The notes below the pieces were generated by a model. The model made no database searches. It worked only from the letters and a program-made list of their open reading frames with translations, and had not been told where the DNA came from. Shown here in pieces: positions 1 through 6,043 of a stretch of DNA of 11,131 nucleotides (position 1 is the stretch's first letter; the number at the start of each line of letters is the position of its first letter). Position numbers and translations under genes: made by a program. The DNA comes from an uncultured Bacteroidales bacterium. GTDB taxonomy: Bacteria; Bacteroidota; Bacteroidia; Bacteroidales; UBA932. The stretch is from assembly GCA_945983015.1 (NCBI GenBank), contig CAMFSN010000051.1, forward strand, positions 1 through 11,131, written 5' to 3'.

Positions 1-130
1 CTCCAGGGAGGGCACCGTTCACATCGGTGACCTTACCGCTGATACTCGACGTTGTGACCTGCGCAAAGGCGACAAGGCCCGAAAGCATTGCTGCCAAAAC
101 AGATACAAATCTTTTAAAATTTTGATTCAT
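1..130 (-). CDS. N-terminus of a secreted TonB-dependent receptor-like protein (partial)
   Basis: An open frame begins with ATG at 130 and runs off the left edge, giving 43 complete codons. It starts MNQNFKRFVSVLAAMLSG, a basic n-region plus hydrophobic core, and a signal peptidase I site is likely after AFA/Q near residue 24. The mature start is followed by SSISGKVTDVNGALPG, which matches the first strand of the carboxypeptidase-regulatory-like (CarboxypepD_reg-like) domain at the N-terminus of many Bacteroidota TonB-dependent and SusC-like receptors. That would place the product in the outer membrane as a TonB-energised transporter. The barrel itself is outside the window, so other exported proteins with this domain remain possible. 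A perfect TAnnTTTG -7 element lies about 30 bases upstream. Confidence 0.72.
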   Translation of the reverse strand, partial: MNQNFKRFVSVLAAMLSGLVAFAQVTTSSISGKVTDVNGALPG

Positions 131-160
131 AAATAAAAATTAAGTTAAAATTTTCGCTCG

Positions 161-168
161 CAAATATA
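161..168 (-). promoter_or_regulatory. Probable -7 element of the receptor-like gene
   Basis: On the minus strand this reads TATATTTG, a perfect match to the Bacteroidota -7 consensus TAnnTTTG. Transcription would start near 155, giving a leader of roughly 25 bases before the ATG at 130. The matching -33 element is weak: the nearest TTTG on this strand (183-186) is only 14 bases away instead of about 19-21. Confidence 0.5.
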
Positions 169-201
169 CTAATAATAATACTCAAAAACCCCATACTTTA
201 A

Positions 202-233
202 CTTGCCGATTCTAATTATTTGGAGTATCTTTG
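202..233 (+). promoter_or_regulatory. metK promoter (Bacteroidota type)
   Basis: CTTG at 202-205 serves as the -33 element and TATCTTTG at 226-233 as a perfect TAnnTTTG -7 element, 20 bases apart, which is the spacing used by the phylum's primary sigma factor. The predicted start of transcription is near 239-240, just before the riboswitch stem at 246. The whole leader is therefore about 55 bases, nearly all of it aptamer. Confidence 0.7.
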
Positions 234-245
234 TAAACTTTAACT

Positions 246-293
246 TACGAGGACAGATTTGTATGCTTGCAACCTCGTACAAAAAATGCTAAA
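246..293 (+). ncRNA. SAM-II-type riboswitch in the metK leader
   Basis: A perfect 7-bp stem P1 pairs UACGAGG (246-252) with CCUCGUA (273-279). The P1 loop carries GAUUUG (256-261) and GCUUGCA (265-271). An A-rich linker (281-286) then leads to UGCUAAA (287-293). From memory of the family, order, spacing and sequence of GAUUU, UUGCA and GCUAAA match the SAM-II (metA/SAM_alpha) aptamer, an H-type pseudoknot. A pairing I can draw for P2 is G261-C289, U262.G288, A263-U287 and U264-A286, with U258-A292 and U259-A291 flanking a U260/U290 position. The element ends at the base before ATG 294, so ligand-stabilised folding would occlude the initiation region directly. No covariance-model score was available. 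Confidence 0.75.
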
Positions 294-1532
294 ATGATGA
301 ACTATCTATTTACATCGGAGTCAGTCTCCGAAGGGCATCCTGACAAGGTTGCCGATCAGATTTCAGATGCCATACTTGACGAATTCCTGCGTCAGGACCC
401 TGAAGCTAAGGTCGCTTGCGAAACTTTCTGCACCTCAGGTCTGGTCGTAGTGGGAGGTGAGGTCCGCTCGGACCACGCCTACGTGGACATCCAGGAGACA
501 GTCAGAAGAGTAATCCGCAAGATAGGCTACACCCGCTCCGAATACAAGTTCGATGCGGATTCCTGCGGAATAATCTCCACCATACACGAACAGAGCGCAG
601 ACATTAACAGAGGAGTGGTCCGCGAGCATCCCGAAGAGCAGGGAGCCGGCGACCAAGGAATGATGTTCGGATATGCCTGCAAGGACACTGAGGAGTATAT
701 GCCCCTCGCCCTGTCCCTTTCCCACGCCCTTCTCCGCATCCTTTCCGACATCCGTAAGGAGGAAAACAGCCCTATGCCTTATCTCCGCCCTGACGCGAAA
801 AGCCAATTTACCATTCAATTCTCTGCCAAGCATCATCCTCAGCGAGTCCATACCATAGTGCTATCCACCCAGCACGATGAATTCGACAGTGACGAGGCTA
901 TGCACAGCCGCATAGAAAAAGACGTACGCGAGATAGTGCTGCCTCGACTGATAGAAAGCCTGCCGGAGCGGACCGCCGCCCTCTTTGACGGAACTTACAG
1001 ACTGCTGGTGAACCCTACCGGCAAATTTGTAATCGGAGGGCCTGCGGGAGACACCGGACTTACCGGACGCAAGATCATAGTGGACACCTACGGTGGAAGG
1101 GGCGCCCACGGCGGCGGAGCATTTTCGGGCAAAGACCCTTCGAAAGTGGACCGAAGCGCAGCCTATGCTGCCAGACACATTGCTAAGAATCTGGTCGCAG
1201 CGGGAGTCGCGGACGAGGTGCTGGTACAATTGGCATACGCCATAGGCGTGAGCGAGCCGGTGAGCGTGTTCATAGATAGTTACGGCAGCTCGCACGTGGG
1301 AGAAGGCCCTGGAGAGAAGACTGACGCCTTTATCGCAGACAAGGTCAGGGAGCTGTTCGACCTCAGACCAGCGGCCATAGTGGAAAGATTCCAGTTGAAA
1401 GCCCCGATTTACGAAGCTACGGCGGCCTATGGACATTTCGGCAGAAAACCTTATGTCCAGGACGGGCTACAGTTCTTCGGCTGGGAGAAATTGGATATGG
1501 TGGACAAGATAAGGGAAGCCTTCGGACTGTAA
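294..1532 (+). CDS. metK: S-adenosylmethionine synthetase (methionine adenosyltransferase)
   Basis: This cytosolic enzyme makes S-adenosylmethionine from ATP and methionine, with release of phosphate and pyrophosphate. It supplies the methyl donor and the SAM used by radical enzymes such as MiaB downstream. The 412-residue product has the family's N-terminal FTSESVSEGHPDK signature (catalytic His about residue 15), the central GAGDQGMMFGYA nucleotide motif, and the glycine-rich GGGAFSGKDPSKVDRS loop. The length fits Bacteroidota MetK, which is longer than the E. coli protein. The start is ATG 294 or the adjacent ATG 297. The frame is open upstream to a TTG at 267, but that codon lies inside the riboswitch P1 loop and is rejected. 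The gene is 23 bases upstream of upp and probably cotranscribed with it. Expression is probably feedback-controlled by SAM through the leader. Confidence 0.97.
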   Translation: MMNYLFTSESVSEGHPDKVADQISDAILDEFLRQDPEAKVACETFCTSGLVVVGGEVRSDHAYVDIQETVRRVIRKIGYTRSEYKFDADSCGIISTIHEQSADINRGVVREHPEEQGAGDQGMMFGYACKDTEEYMPLALSLSHALLRILSDIRKEENSPMPYLRPDAKSQFTIQFSAKHHPQRVHTIVLSTQHDEFDSDEAMHSRIEKDVREIVLPRLIESLPERTAALFDGTYRLLVNPTGKFVIGGPAGDTGLTGRKIIVDTYGGRGAHGGGAFSGKDPSKVDRSAAYAARHIAKNLVAAGVADEVLVQLAYAIGVSEPVSVFIDSYGSSHVGEGPGEKTDAFIADKVRELFDLRPAAIVERFQLKAPIYEATAAYGHFGRKPYVQDGLQFFGWEKLDMVDKIREAFGL

Positions 1533-1555
1533 TGGAACTCTAATACTATAAATAT

Positions 1556-2209
1556 ATGAAAGTCATCAATCTCGGAGAAACAAGCTCAATTCTCAATTCC
1601 TATGTCGCCCAACTTAGGGACAAAGATTTTCAGAAAGACAGTCACAGATTCAGAACGAATCTCCAAAGACTGGGTCAGATTTTCGCTTATGAAATAAGCA
1701 AGACTCTCCACGGGGAAAGCCTCTCGGTTACCACACCTCTGGGTATCGCCAGCCTTCAAGTTCCTGACGAAAAAGTAGTTGTAGCCACTATTCTACGTGC
1801 AGGACTCCCTCTTCACGATGGTATTTTGGATTGTTTTGATTCGGCCGAGAACGCCTTTGTGGCCGCTTACAGAAAGTACGACAGCGAAGGAGAATTCCAT
1901 ATCCATACCGAATACTGTACCTGTCCTGAGCTCGAAGGCAAGACTCTGATCCTCGCCGACACTATGCTCGCCACAGGCTCCTCCGTACAGGTCGCCTACG
2001 AGGTGCTATGCAATGAAGGCGGAACTCCGGGGAAATTACATCTGGTATGTCCATTTGCCAGTGCCCAGGCGGTGGAAAACCTGAAGAAAACAATGCCGGC
2101 AGATAGCACCCTATGGGTGGCAGCCATAGACCCTGAACTCACAAACCACTCCTACATCGTACCTGGATTAGGAGATGCAGGTGATCTGTGCTACGGCCCT
2201 AAGCTTTAA
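1556..2209 (+). CDS. upp: Uracil phosphoribosyltransferase
   Basis: This is the pyrimidine-salvage enzyme that converts uracil and PRPP to UMP and pyrophosphate. The 217-residue protein is full length. It has the type I PRTase PRPP-binding loop LILADTMLATGSS (about residues 131-143) and the C-terminal uracil-binding segment GLGDAGDLCYG typical of UPRTases. The mid-region VATILRAGLPLHDG matches the family's conserved LRAG motif. The PRPP loop reads DTMLATGSS where the family usually has DPMLATGGS; the acidic residue and the TGxS core are kept, so activity is expected. It follows metK by 23 bases without an obvious promoter or terminator. Its stop codon overlaps the stop of the convergent rpoN. 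Confidence 0.94.
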   Translation: MKVINLGETSSILNSYVAQLRDKDFQKDSHRFRTNLQRLGQIFAYEISKTLHGESLSVTTPLGIASLQVPDEKVVVATILRAGLPLHDGILDCFDSAENAFVAAYRKYDSEGEFHIHTEYCTCPELEGKTLILADTMLATGSSVQVAYEVLCNEGGTPGKLHLVCPFASAQAVENLKKTMPADSTLWVAAIDPELTNHSYIVPGLGDAGDLCYGPKL

Positions 2210-3609
2210 AGTTCCCTACGCAGACGGGCGAGAGGAATTCCGAGTTGATCGCGATACTTCGCTATGGTTCTGCGAGCTACCTTATATCCCTTGGCGGACA
2301 ATTCTGACACAAGCTGTTCATCCGTGAGCGGCTTGTGTTTGTCTTCAGAATCCACTATCTGCCTCAAAATGGTCTTCACCTCTCGGGTGGAAATCTCCTC
2401 TCCGGCCTTGTTCACCAGACTTTCTGAGAAGAAATACTTCAGAGGATAAATCTTATACGGAGTCTCTATATACTTGCTGTTCACCACTCTGGATATGGTG
2501 GAAATATCAAATCCCGTGTCCTTCGCTATGTCTTCCAGAATCATAGGCTTGAGCTTGGCCTCATCCCCGCTCGCGAAGAAAGGATACTGGAAATTGATAA
2601 TGGACTGCATAGTCTTATTCAAGGTATTCTGCCTCTGTTTCAAGGCCTCGATAAACCACTTGGCGCTGTCCAGCTTCTCCTTCACAAAGCTCGCGGCCTC
2701 CTTCTGCTCCTTTTCACTGCCAGCCTTAGCCTGCTCAAGCATAGCCGCATATTTTTTGTTTATCCGAATCTCCGGAATGTTGAAGCGTGGCATAGTGAAA
2801 GATATCTGCCCATCTTCTTCCTGCAGAATGAAATCCGGCACTATCTGGTCGGCCACGTCCTGATAAGAATCCGAAATGGCTCCCCCAGGGGCAGGATTAA
2901 GCCGAAGAATCAGTTTCAGGACCCGCTTCATCCTCGCCTGGTCTATTCCCCTGCTCTGCATTATCTTATCGTAGTGCTTGCCCGCGAAATTGTCGAAGTC
3001 CTTTTCCAGTATGCTGTATGCCAATCTCGAATCCTCATTGCCTTTCGCCGCCTTCAACTGCAACAAGAGGCATTCCCGCAAGTCCCTGGCTCCTACTCCC
3101 GCAGGGTCCAGCGACTGCACCACCTTCAGAAGTCTCTCCACATCCTCTCTCTCACACTCTATCCCGGCCCTGAATGCCAAGTCATCCACCAGCGAGTCCA
3201 AATCCCTTCTGAGATATCCGTCCTGGTCTAAGGACCCCACTATGAAAGCAGCAATATTTCTGTCCTGCTCGGACAAATTCCTAAAAGACAGCTGGTCATA
3301 GAGATTCTGAAAGAAACTCTCCTTTACCGAAAAAGTATTGTATTCAGGTCTGGCATCCTTTCCCCAGTTCGAAACTTTCGTCTTATAATCAGGGATATAG
3401 TCATCCTGTTTCTGAAGTTCATCCAAAGACACTTCCTTAGACTCCTCAGAAGCAGAACTTTCATCCAAGACAGGATTCTCCTCCAATTCTCTTCTGACCC
3501 TCTGTTCCAGGTCCTGAACCGGAAGCTCTATGAGCTTGATGGTCTGAATCTGAAGAGGGGAAAGTTTCTGGGTTTGAACCTGGGTAATTCCTAATCCTTG
3601 CTTAGCCAT
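2206..3609 (-). CDS. rpoN: RNA polymerase sigma-54 factor
   Basis: Alternative sigma factor that directs RNA polymerase to -24/-12 promoters and needs an AAA+ activator to open DNA. The 467-residue protein has all three parts. Region I (about 1-45) contains QKLSPLQIQTIKLIELP, the activator-contact and inhibitory segment. An acidic linker (about 46-75, rich in E, S and D) is followed by the core-binding domain (about 80-250). A C-terminal DNA-binding region has a helix-turn-helix around DISTISRVVNSKY and the RpoN box ARRTIAKYR at about 445-453, close to the canonical ARRTVAKYR. The start overlaps the end of the SPOR gene by 19 bases, so it is probably translationally coupled as the last gene of a three-gene unit. 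No enhancer-binding activator gene is present in the window. Confidence 0.97.
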   Translation of the reverse strand: MAKQGLGITQVQTQKLSPLQIQTIKLIELPVQDLEQRVRRELEENPVLDESSASEESKEVSLDELQKQDDYIPDYKTKVSNWGKDARPEYNTFSVKESFFQNLYDQLSFRNLSEQDRNIAAFIVGSLDQDGYLRRDLDSLVDDLAFRAGIECEREDVERLLKVVQSLDPAGVGARDLRECLLLQLKAAKGNEDSRLAYSILEKDFDNFAGKHYDKIMQSRGIDQARMKRVLKLILRLNPAPGGAISDSYQDVADQIVPDFILQEEDGQISFTMPRFNIPEIRINKKYAAMLEQAKAGSEKEQKEAASFVKEKLDSAKWFIEALKQRQNTLNKTMQSIINFQYPFFASGDEAKLKPMILEDIAKDTGFDISTISRVVNSKYIETPYKIYPLKYFFSESLVNKAGEEISTREVKTILRQIVDSEDKHKPLTDEQLVSELSAKGYKVARRTIAKYRDQLGIPLARLRREL

Positions 3610-4262
3610 TTATCGTCAACTTCTATAGTATCTTTAAGAGGTACCAATATGGAAATGGTATCGACAGTATATCGTTCAGTCAGGGAGATTTGCGGGAACT
3701 TCATCCTCTCCTTTACGATGAAAGCACTCGGGAAATAGCGGGAAATCTCCTTCAGGGCTATCTGAGCATCAGTCTTGCTGCGAAAATCCCCTACAGTCAC
3801 CTTGAAATTAGGATAAATGTAACTGCGGTAGGTCTGATAAGCCGGAAAAAGTTTCTCAAAACGCTTCTGAGCCCTCTCTGAAGCCTCTCTGGCATCCTGC
3901 CTGTTATCGAAATAAATCCTAATCCTGTAGCCTTCGCTTTCCAGGGCATTCTGCTCATTCTCCTCTATATACTTTCTCGAGGCAGAATAAAGTTCAGGGC
4001 TTTGTGTCAGTCTTACGCCATAAGGCATTATGTGGAAGATATTTCTTCCTGCTAAACTGTCAGTGTACCTGCTGCAGGGCACATAGACCAGGGAATCCAC
4101 CATCTGGAAGCCCTCCGGAACCACCAAAGTGTCAGCAGGGACCGGACTTTCCTCCAAATCCTGCTTAACAACTTCCGGCTGCGTCTCAGGGGACTGCGCC
4201 TTCGCACTGAGATTAAAAGCCAATGCCAATATTACTGCTGCCGCTGCACTTCGCTTTCCCAT
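3591..4262 (-). CDS. Exported SPOR-domain protein
   Basis: The 223-residue protein begins with a clear signal peptide (MGKRSAAAAVILALAFNLSA, cleavage likely after AKA near residue 22). A Pro/Glu-rich stretch follows (about 24-50). A region with NIFHIMPYG and YTDSL (about 60-100) precedes a SPOR-type domain at about 110-186: GYRIRIYFDNRQDA, a helical stretch, then NFKVTVGDFRSKTDAQIAL. SPOR domains bind denuded peptidoglycan glycan strands, often at division sites, so a periplasmic envelope or cell-division role is likely. The partner and exact function are not known. The start at 4262 overlaps the upstream lipoprotein gene by 31 bases and the end overlaps rpoN by 19 bases, so the three genes form one transcription unit. 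Confidence 0.85.
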   Translation of the reverse strand: MGKRSAAAAVILALAFNLSAKAQSPETQPEVVKQDLEESPVPADTLVVPEGFQMVDSLVYVPCSRYTDSLAGRNIFHIMPYGVRLTQSPELYSASRKYIEENEQNALESEGYRIRIYFDNRQDAREASERAQKRFEKLFPAYQTYRSYIYPNFKVTVGDFRSKTDAQIALKEISRYFPSAFIVKERMKFPQISLTERYTVDTISILVPLKDTIEVDDKWLSKD

Positions 4263-4690
4263 AACTTCAAATCATTTCTAATTTTAGTGTGCTTAAAACC
4301 AAGGGGATCCTTGGCCGTAACCACAAGGTCGAGCGTAAGGTTTCTCAAATCCTGTGCCTGAAAGAATTTCAAGACATTGGAAAATCCGAAACCAGGCTCG
4401 AGAGTCCCGCTCAGATCCAGATGATAAGTCTGGATGCAATGGCCTTCCACATAGAACGGTTCGCAAGTGACATTCAGCACCTTGTCTCCCGAAAGCTTCA
4501 ATACCCCCTGACAGGACAGGACCTCAAAGCCAAAGATGGGGTTCTCTATCTCCACAGCCACCGTGGCCCCGAGAGGTGCCCCCAAGACCGAGACTTTCTC
4601 GAGTTGAAAGGAATTGAACTTTATGTCCTTATAAGAGGAACAGGCGCTGAGACAGAGCAGCGCGGCCATTATCGCTAAAACCTTTTTCAT
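4232..4690 (-). CDS. LEA14/WHy-like envelope lipoprotein
   Basis: The 152-residue protein begins MKKVLAIMAALLCLSACSS, a lipoprotein signal peptide with lipobox LSAC and lipidated Cys17. The remainder is a small beta-rich domain: a hydrophobic strand with VSVLGAPLGATVAVEIENPIFGFEV, and later LRNLTLDLVVTAKDPLGF. The V-x-V-x-I-x-NP pattern resembles the LEA14/Water-stress-Hypersensitive-response (WHy) fold found in Bacteroidota lipoproteins. The function is unknown. The frame is open upstream to 4801, but ATG 4690 is chosen because it gives the signal peptide and lipobox and because the divergent promoter lies immediately upstream; the longer version would run into miaB. It is the first gene of the leftward unit with the SPOR protein and rpoN. 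Confidence 0.82.
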   Translation of the reverse strand: MKKVLAIMAALLCLSACSSYKDIKFNSFQLEKVSVLGAPLGATVAVEIENPIFGFEVLSCQGVLKLSGDKVLNVTCEPFYVEGHCIQTYHLDLSGTLEPGFGFSNVLKFFQAQDLRNLTLDLVVTAKDPLGFKHTKIRNDLKLWESEVQRQQ

Positions 4691-4694
4691 CCCC

Positions 4695-4702
4695 CAAAGA
4701 TA
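4695..4702 (-). promoter_or_regulatory. -7 element for the lipoprotein-SPOR-rpoN unit
   Basis: The minus strand reads TATCTTTG, a perfect TAnnTTTG. It ends only 4 bases before ATG 4690, so transcription is predicted to start at or next to the start codon. I could not find a convincing -33 element at 19-21 bases. Confidence 0.55.
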
Positions 4703-4714
4703 ATAAAATTTTCG

Positions 4715-4722
4715 TATCTTTG
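4715..4722 (+). promoter_or_regulatory. -7 element for the miaB-trxB-bamD-rpoZ-recN unit
   Basis: TATCTTTG matches TAnnTTTG exactly and mirrors the minus-strand -7 element at 4695-4702. The ATG at 4731 is 8 bases further on, so the 5' leader would be at most a few bases long. The -33 position falls in the C-run of the opposite arm and does not match TTTG. Confidence 0.55.
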
Positions 4723-4730
4723 GGGGCGAA

Positions 4731-6035
4731 ATGAAAAAGGTATATATAGAAACATATGGTTGCCAGATGAATGTGGCTGATACAGAGCTTGTTTTTTCCA
4801 TTTTGGAGAAAAAAGGCTACAGTCGTTGCGAGGATATCTCTCAGGCCGACGTCATTATGGCGAATACCTGTTCGATAAGGGATAATGCGGAACAGAGAAT
4901 TATTGGCAGAATAGACCAGTTCGTACTGCAGAGGCAGAAAAGGGAGATAATCATTGGCATACTGGGCTGTATGGCAGAGAGGATGAAGGAAGCCTTGCTC
5001 AGTAGCGGAAAGGTGGATATCGTGGCCGGACCGGATTCGTACAGAAGGCTGCCGGAACTGTTGGAAGCAGCGGGCGAAGGATATCCCCAGATAGACGTTA
5101 TCCTCTCCAGGGAGGAGACCTATGCCGACATCTCTCCAGTCAGAACTGATAAGAACGGGGTCAGTGCCTTCATCTCCATTATGAGGGGATGTAATAACGT
5201 ATGTTCTTATTGTGTAGTACCTTATACCAGAGGGGTTGAGCGAAGCAGAGACGCTTCCAGCATAGTCAGGGAGGCCTGCGACTGCGTTCAGAAAGGCTAC
5301 AAGGAAGTCACTCTTCTGGGACAGAACGTGGATTCCTACAAGTTTGAAGACGTGGACTTTGCCCGTCTTCTGGAGATGGTCGCCCAAGTAAGCCCTTCGC
5401 TTAGAGTGAGATTCTCCACCTCAAACCCTCAGGACATCTCTGATGAAGTGATAGAGGTAATGGCCAGATATCCTAATATCTGCCATCACATACACCTGCC
5501 GGTTCAGTCCGGCTCGAACCGCATCCTGGAAAAAATGAGAAGGAGATACAACAGGGAGTGGTACCTGGAGAGAGTGGCCAAAATCAGGGAAATTATTCCT
5601 GACTGCGCCATATCCACGGACGTCATAGCCGGCTTCTGCTCAGAAACTGAGGAGGACCATCAAGCCACCCTGTCCCTGTTCAGGGAAGTGGGCTTCGATG
5701 CCGCCTTTATGTTCTACTACTCCGAAAGGCCAGGGACTCTGGCTGCCAGAAAATATCCGGACGACGTGTCTCTGGAAGAAAAGACCAGAAGGCTTAACGA
5801 GATTATAGCCCTGCAGAACAGCCTTTCGCTGGAGAGTAACAGAAGGGATTTAGGAAAGGTGTTCGAAGTGCTGGTGGAAGGAGAGTCGAAAAAAAGTGCC
5901 GAGAGGCTTTGTGGCAGAACCGGAACTAACAAGGTCTGCGTCTGGGACGACACTTCCCACAAGGCCGGAGACTATGTGAAAGTCAAGGTTCTGGACTGCA
6001 CCCAGGCTACCCTATTGTGTGAATTGGCAGAATAA
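4731..6035 (+). CDS. miaB: tRNA-2-methylthio-N6-dimethylallyladenosine synthase (methylthiotransferase)
   Basis: This radical-SAM enzyme adds a methylthio group to C2 of i6A37 in tRNAs that read UNN codons. The 434-residue protein has the N-terminal UPF0004 domain with its three cluster cysteines C11 (ETYGCQMN), C47 (MANTCSIR) and C80 (LGCMAER). The radical-SAM CxxxCxxC motif follows at C154, C158 and C161 (RGCNNVCSYCVVPYTRG), and a C-terminal TRAM domain for tRNA binding lies at about 372-434. The NTCSIRDNAEQ and VPYTRG forms fit MiaB better than RimO or MtaB. The ATG at 4731 is nearly at the predicted transcription start. It leads the rightward operon; trxB begins 8 bases after its stop. 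Confidence 0.95.
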   Translation: MKKVYIETYGCQMNVADTELVFSILEKKGYSRCEDISQADVIMANTCSIRDNAEQRIIGRIDQFVLQRQKREIIIGILGCMAERMKEALLSSGKVDIVAGPDSYRRLPELLEAAGEGYPQIDVILSREETYADISPVRTDKNGVSAFISIMRGCNNVCSYCVVPYTRGVERSRDASSIVREACDCVQKGYKEVTLLGQNVDSYKFEDVDFARLLEMVAQVSPSLRVRFSTSNPQDISDEVIEVMARYPNICHHIHLPVQSGSNRILEKMRRRYNREWYLERVAKIREIIPDCAISTDVIAGFCSETEEDHQATLSLFREVGFDAAFMFYYSERPGTLAARKYPDDVSLEEKTRRLNEIIALQNSLSLESNRRDLGKVFEVLVEGESKKSAERLCGRTGTNKVCVWDDTSHKAGDYVKVKVLDCTQATLLCELAE

Positions 6036-6043
6036 TATAAAGT

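Larger units (their letters stand above)
4681..4740. repeat. Interrupted palindrome spanning the miaB/lipoprotein divergent start region
   Basis: A perfect 12-bp inverted repeat pairs CCCCCAAAGATA (4691-4702) with TATCTTTGGGGG (4715-4726) around a 12-base AT-rich spacer. Symmetry continues outward: CCTTTTTCAT (4681-4690) mirrors ATGAAAAAGG (4731-4740), with one 4-base insertion (CGAA, 4727-4730) in the right arm. One more matching pair (4680/4741) gives about 23 mirrored base pairs per arm. Both genes therefore start with the same codons (Met-Lys-Lys). Confidence 0.9.

Noticed and set aside
170..180. TAATAATAATA microrepeat in the metK/receptor intergenic region.
   Set aside because: Short, AT-rich and ordinary for intergenic DNA; no sign of function.
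161..186. A full -33/-7 promoter pair for the receptor-like gene using TTTG at 183-186.
   Set aside because: The spacing of 14 bases is too short for the phylum's promoters, so only the -7 element is reported.
861..1436. A 191-codon minus-strand frame opposite metK.
   Set aside because: It is the shadow of a highly conserved enzyme gene, with no promoter and no protein-like domain pattern.
4691..4726. Reading the palindrome as a Rho-independent terminator.
   Set aside because: It lies between divergent start codons, where no transcript needs to end, and the arms coincide with -7 elements; no T-run follows either arm.
4691..4801. A longer N-terminus for the lipoprotein starting at 4801.
   Set aside because: It would bury the signal peptide and lipobox behind 37 residues, include the promoter palindrome, and overlap miaB.
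4629..5387. A 252-codon minus-strand frame opposite the 5' part of miaB.
   Set aside because: miaB has intact catalytic cysteines on the plus strand; the antisense frame also crosses the divergent promoter and the lipoprotein start and has no family features.
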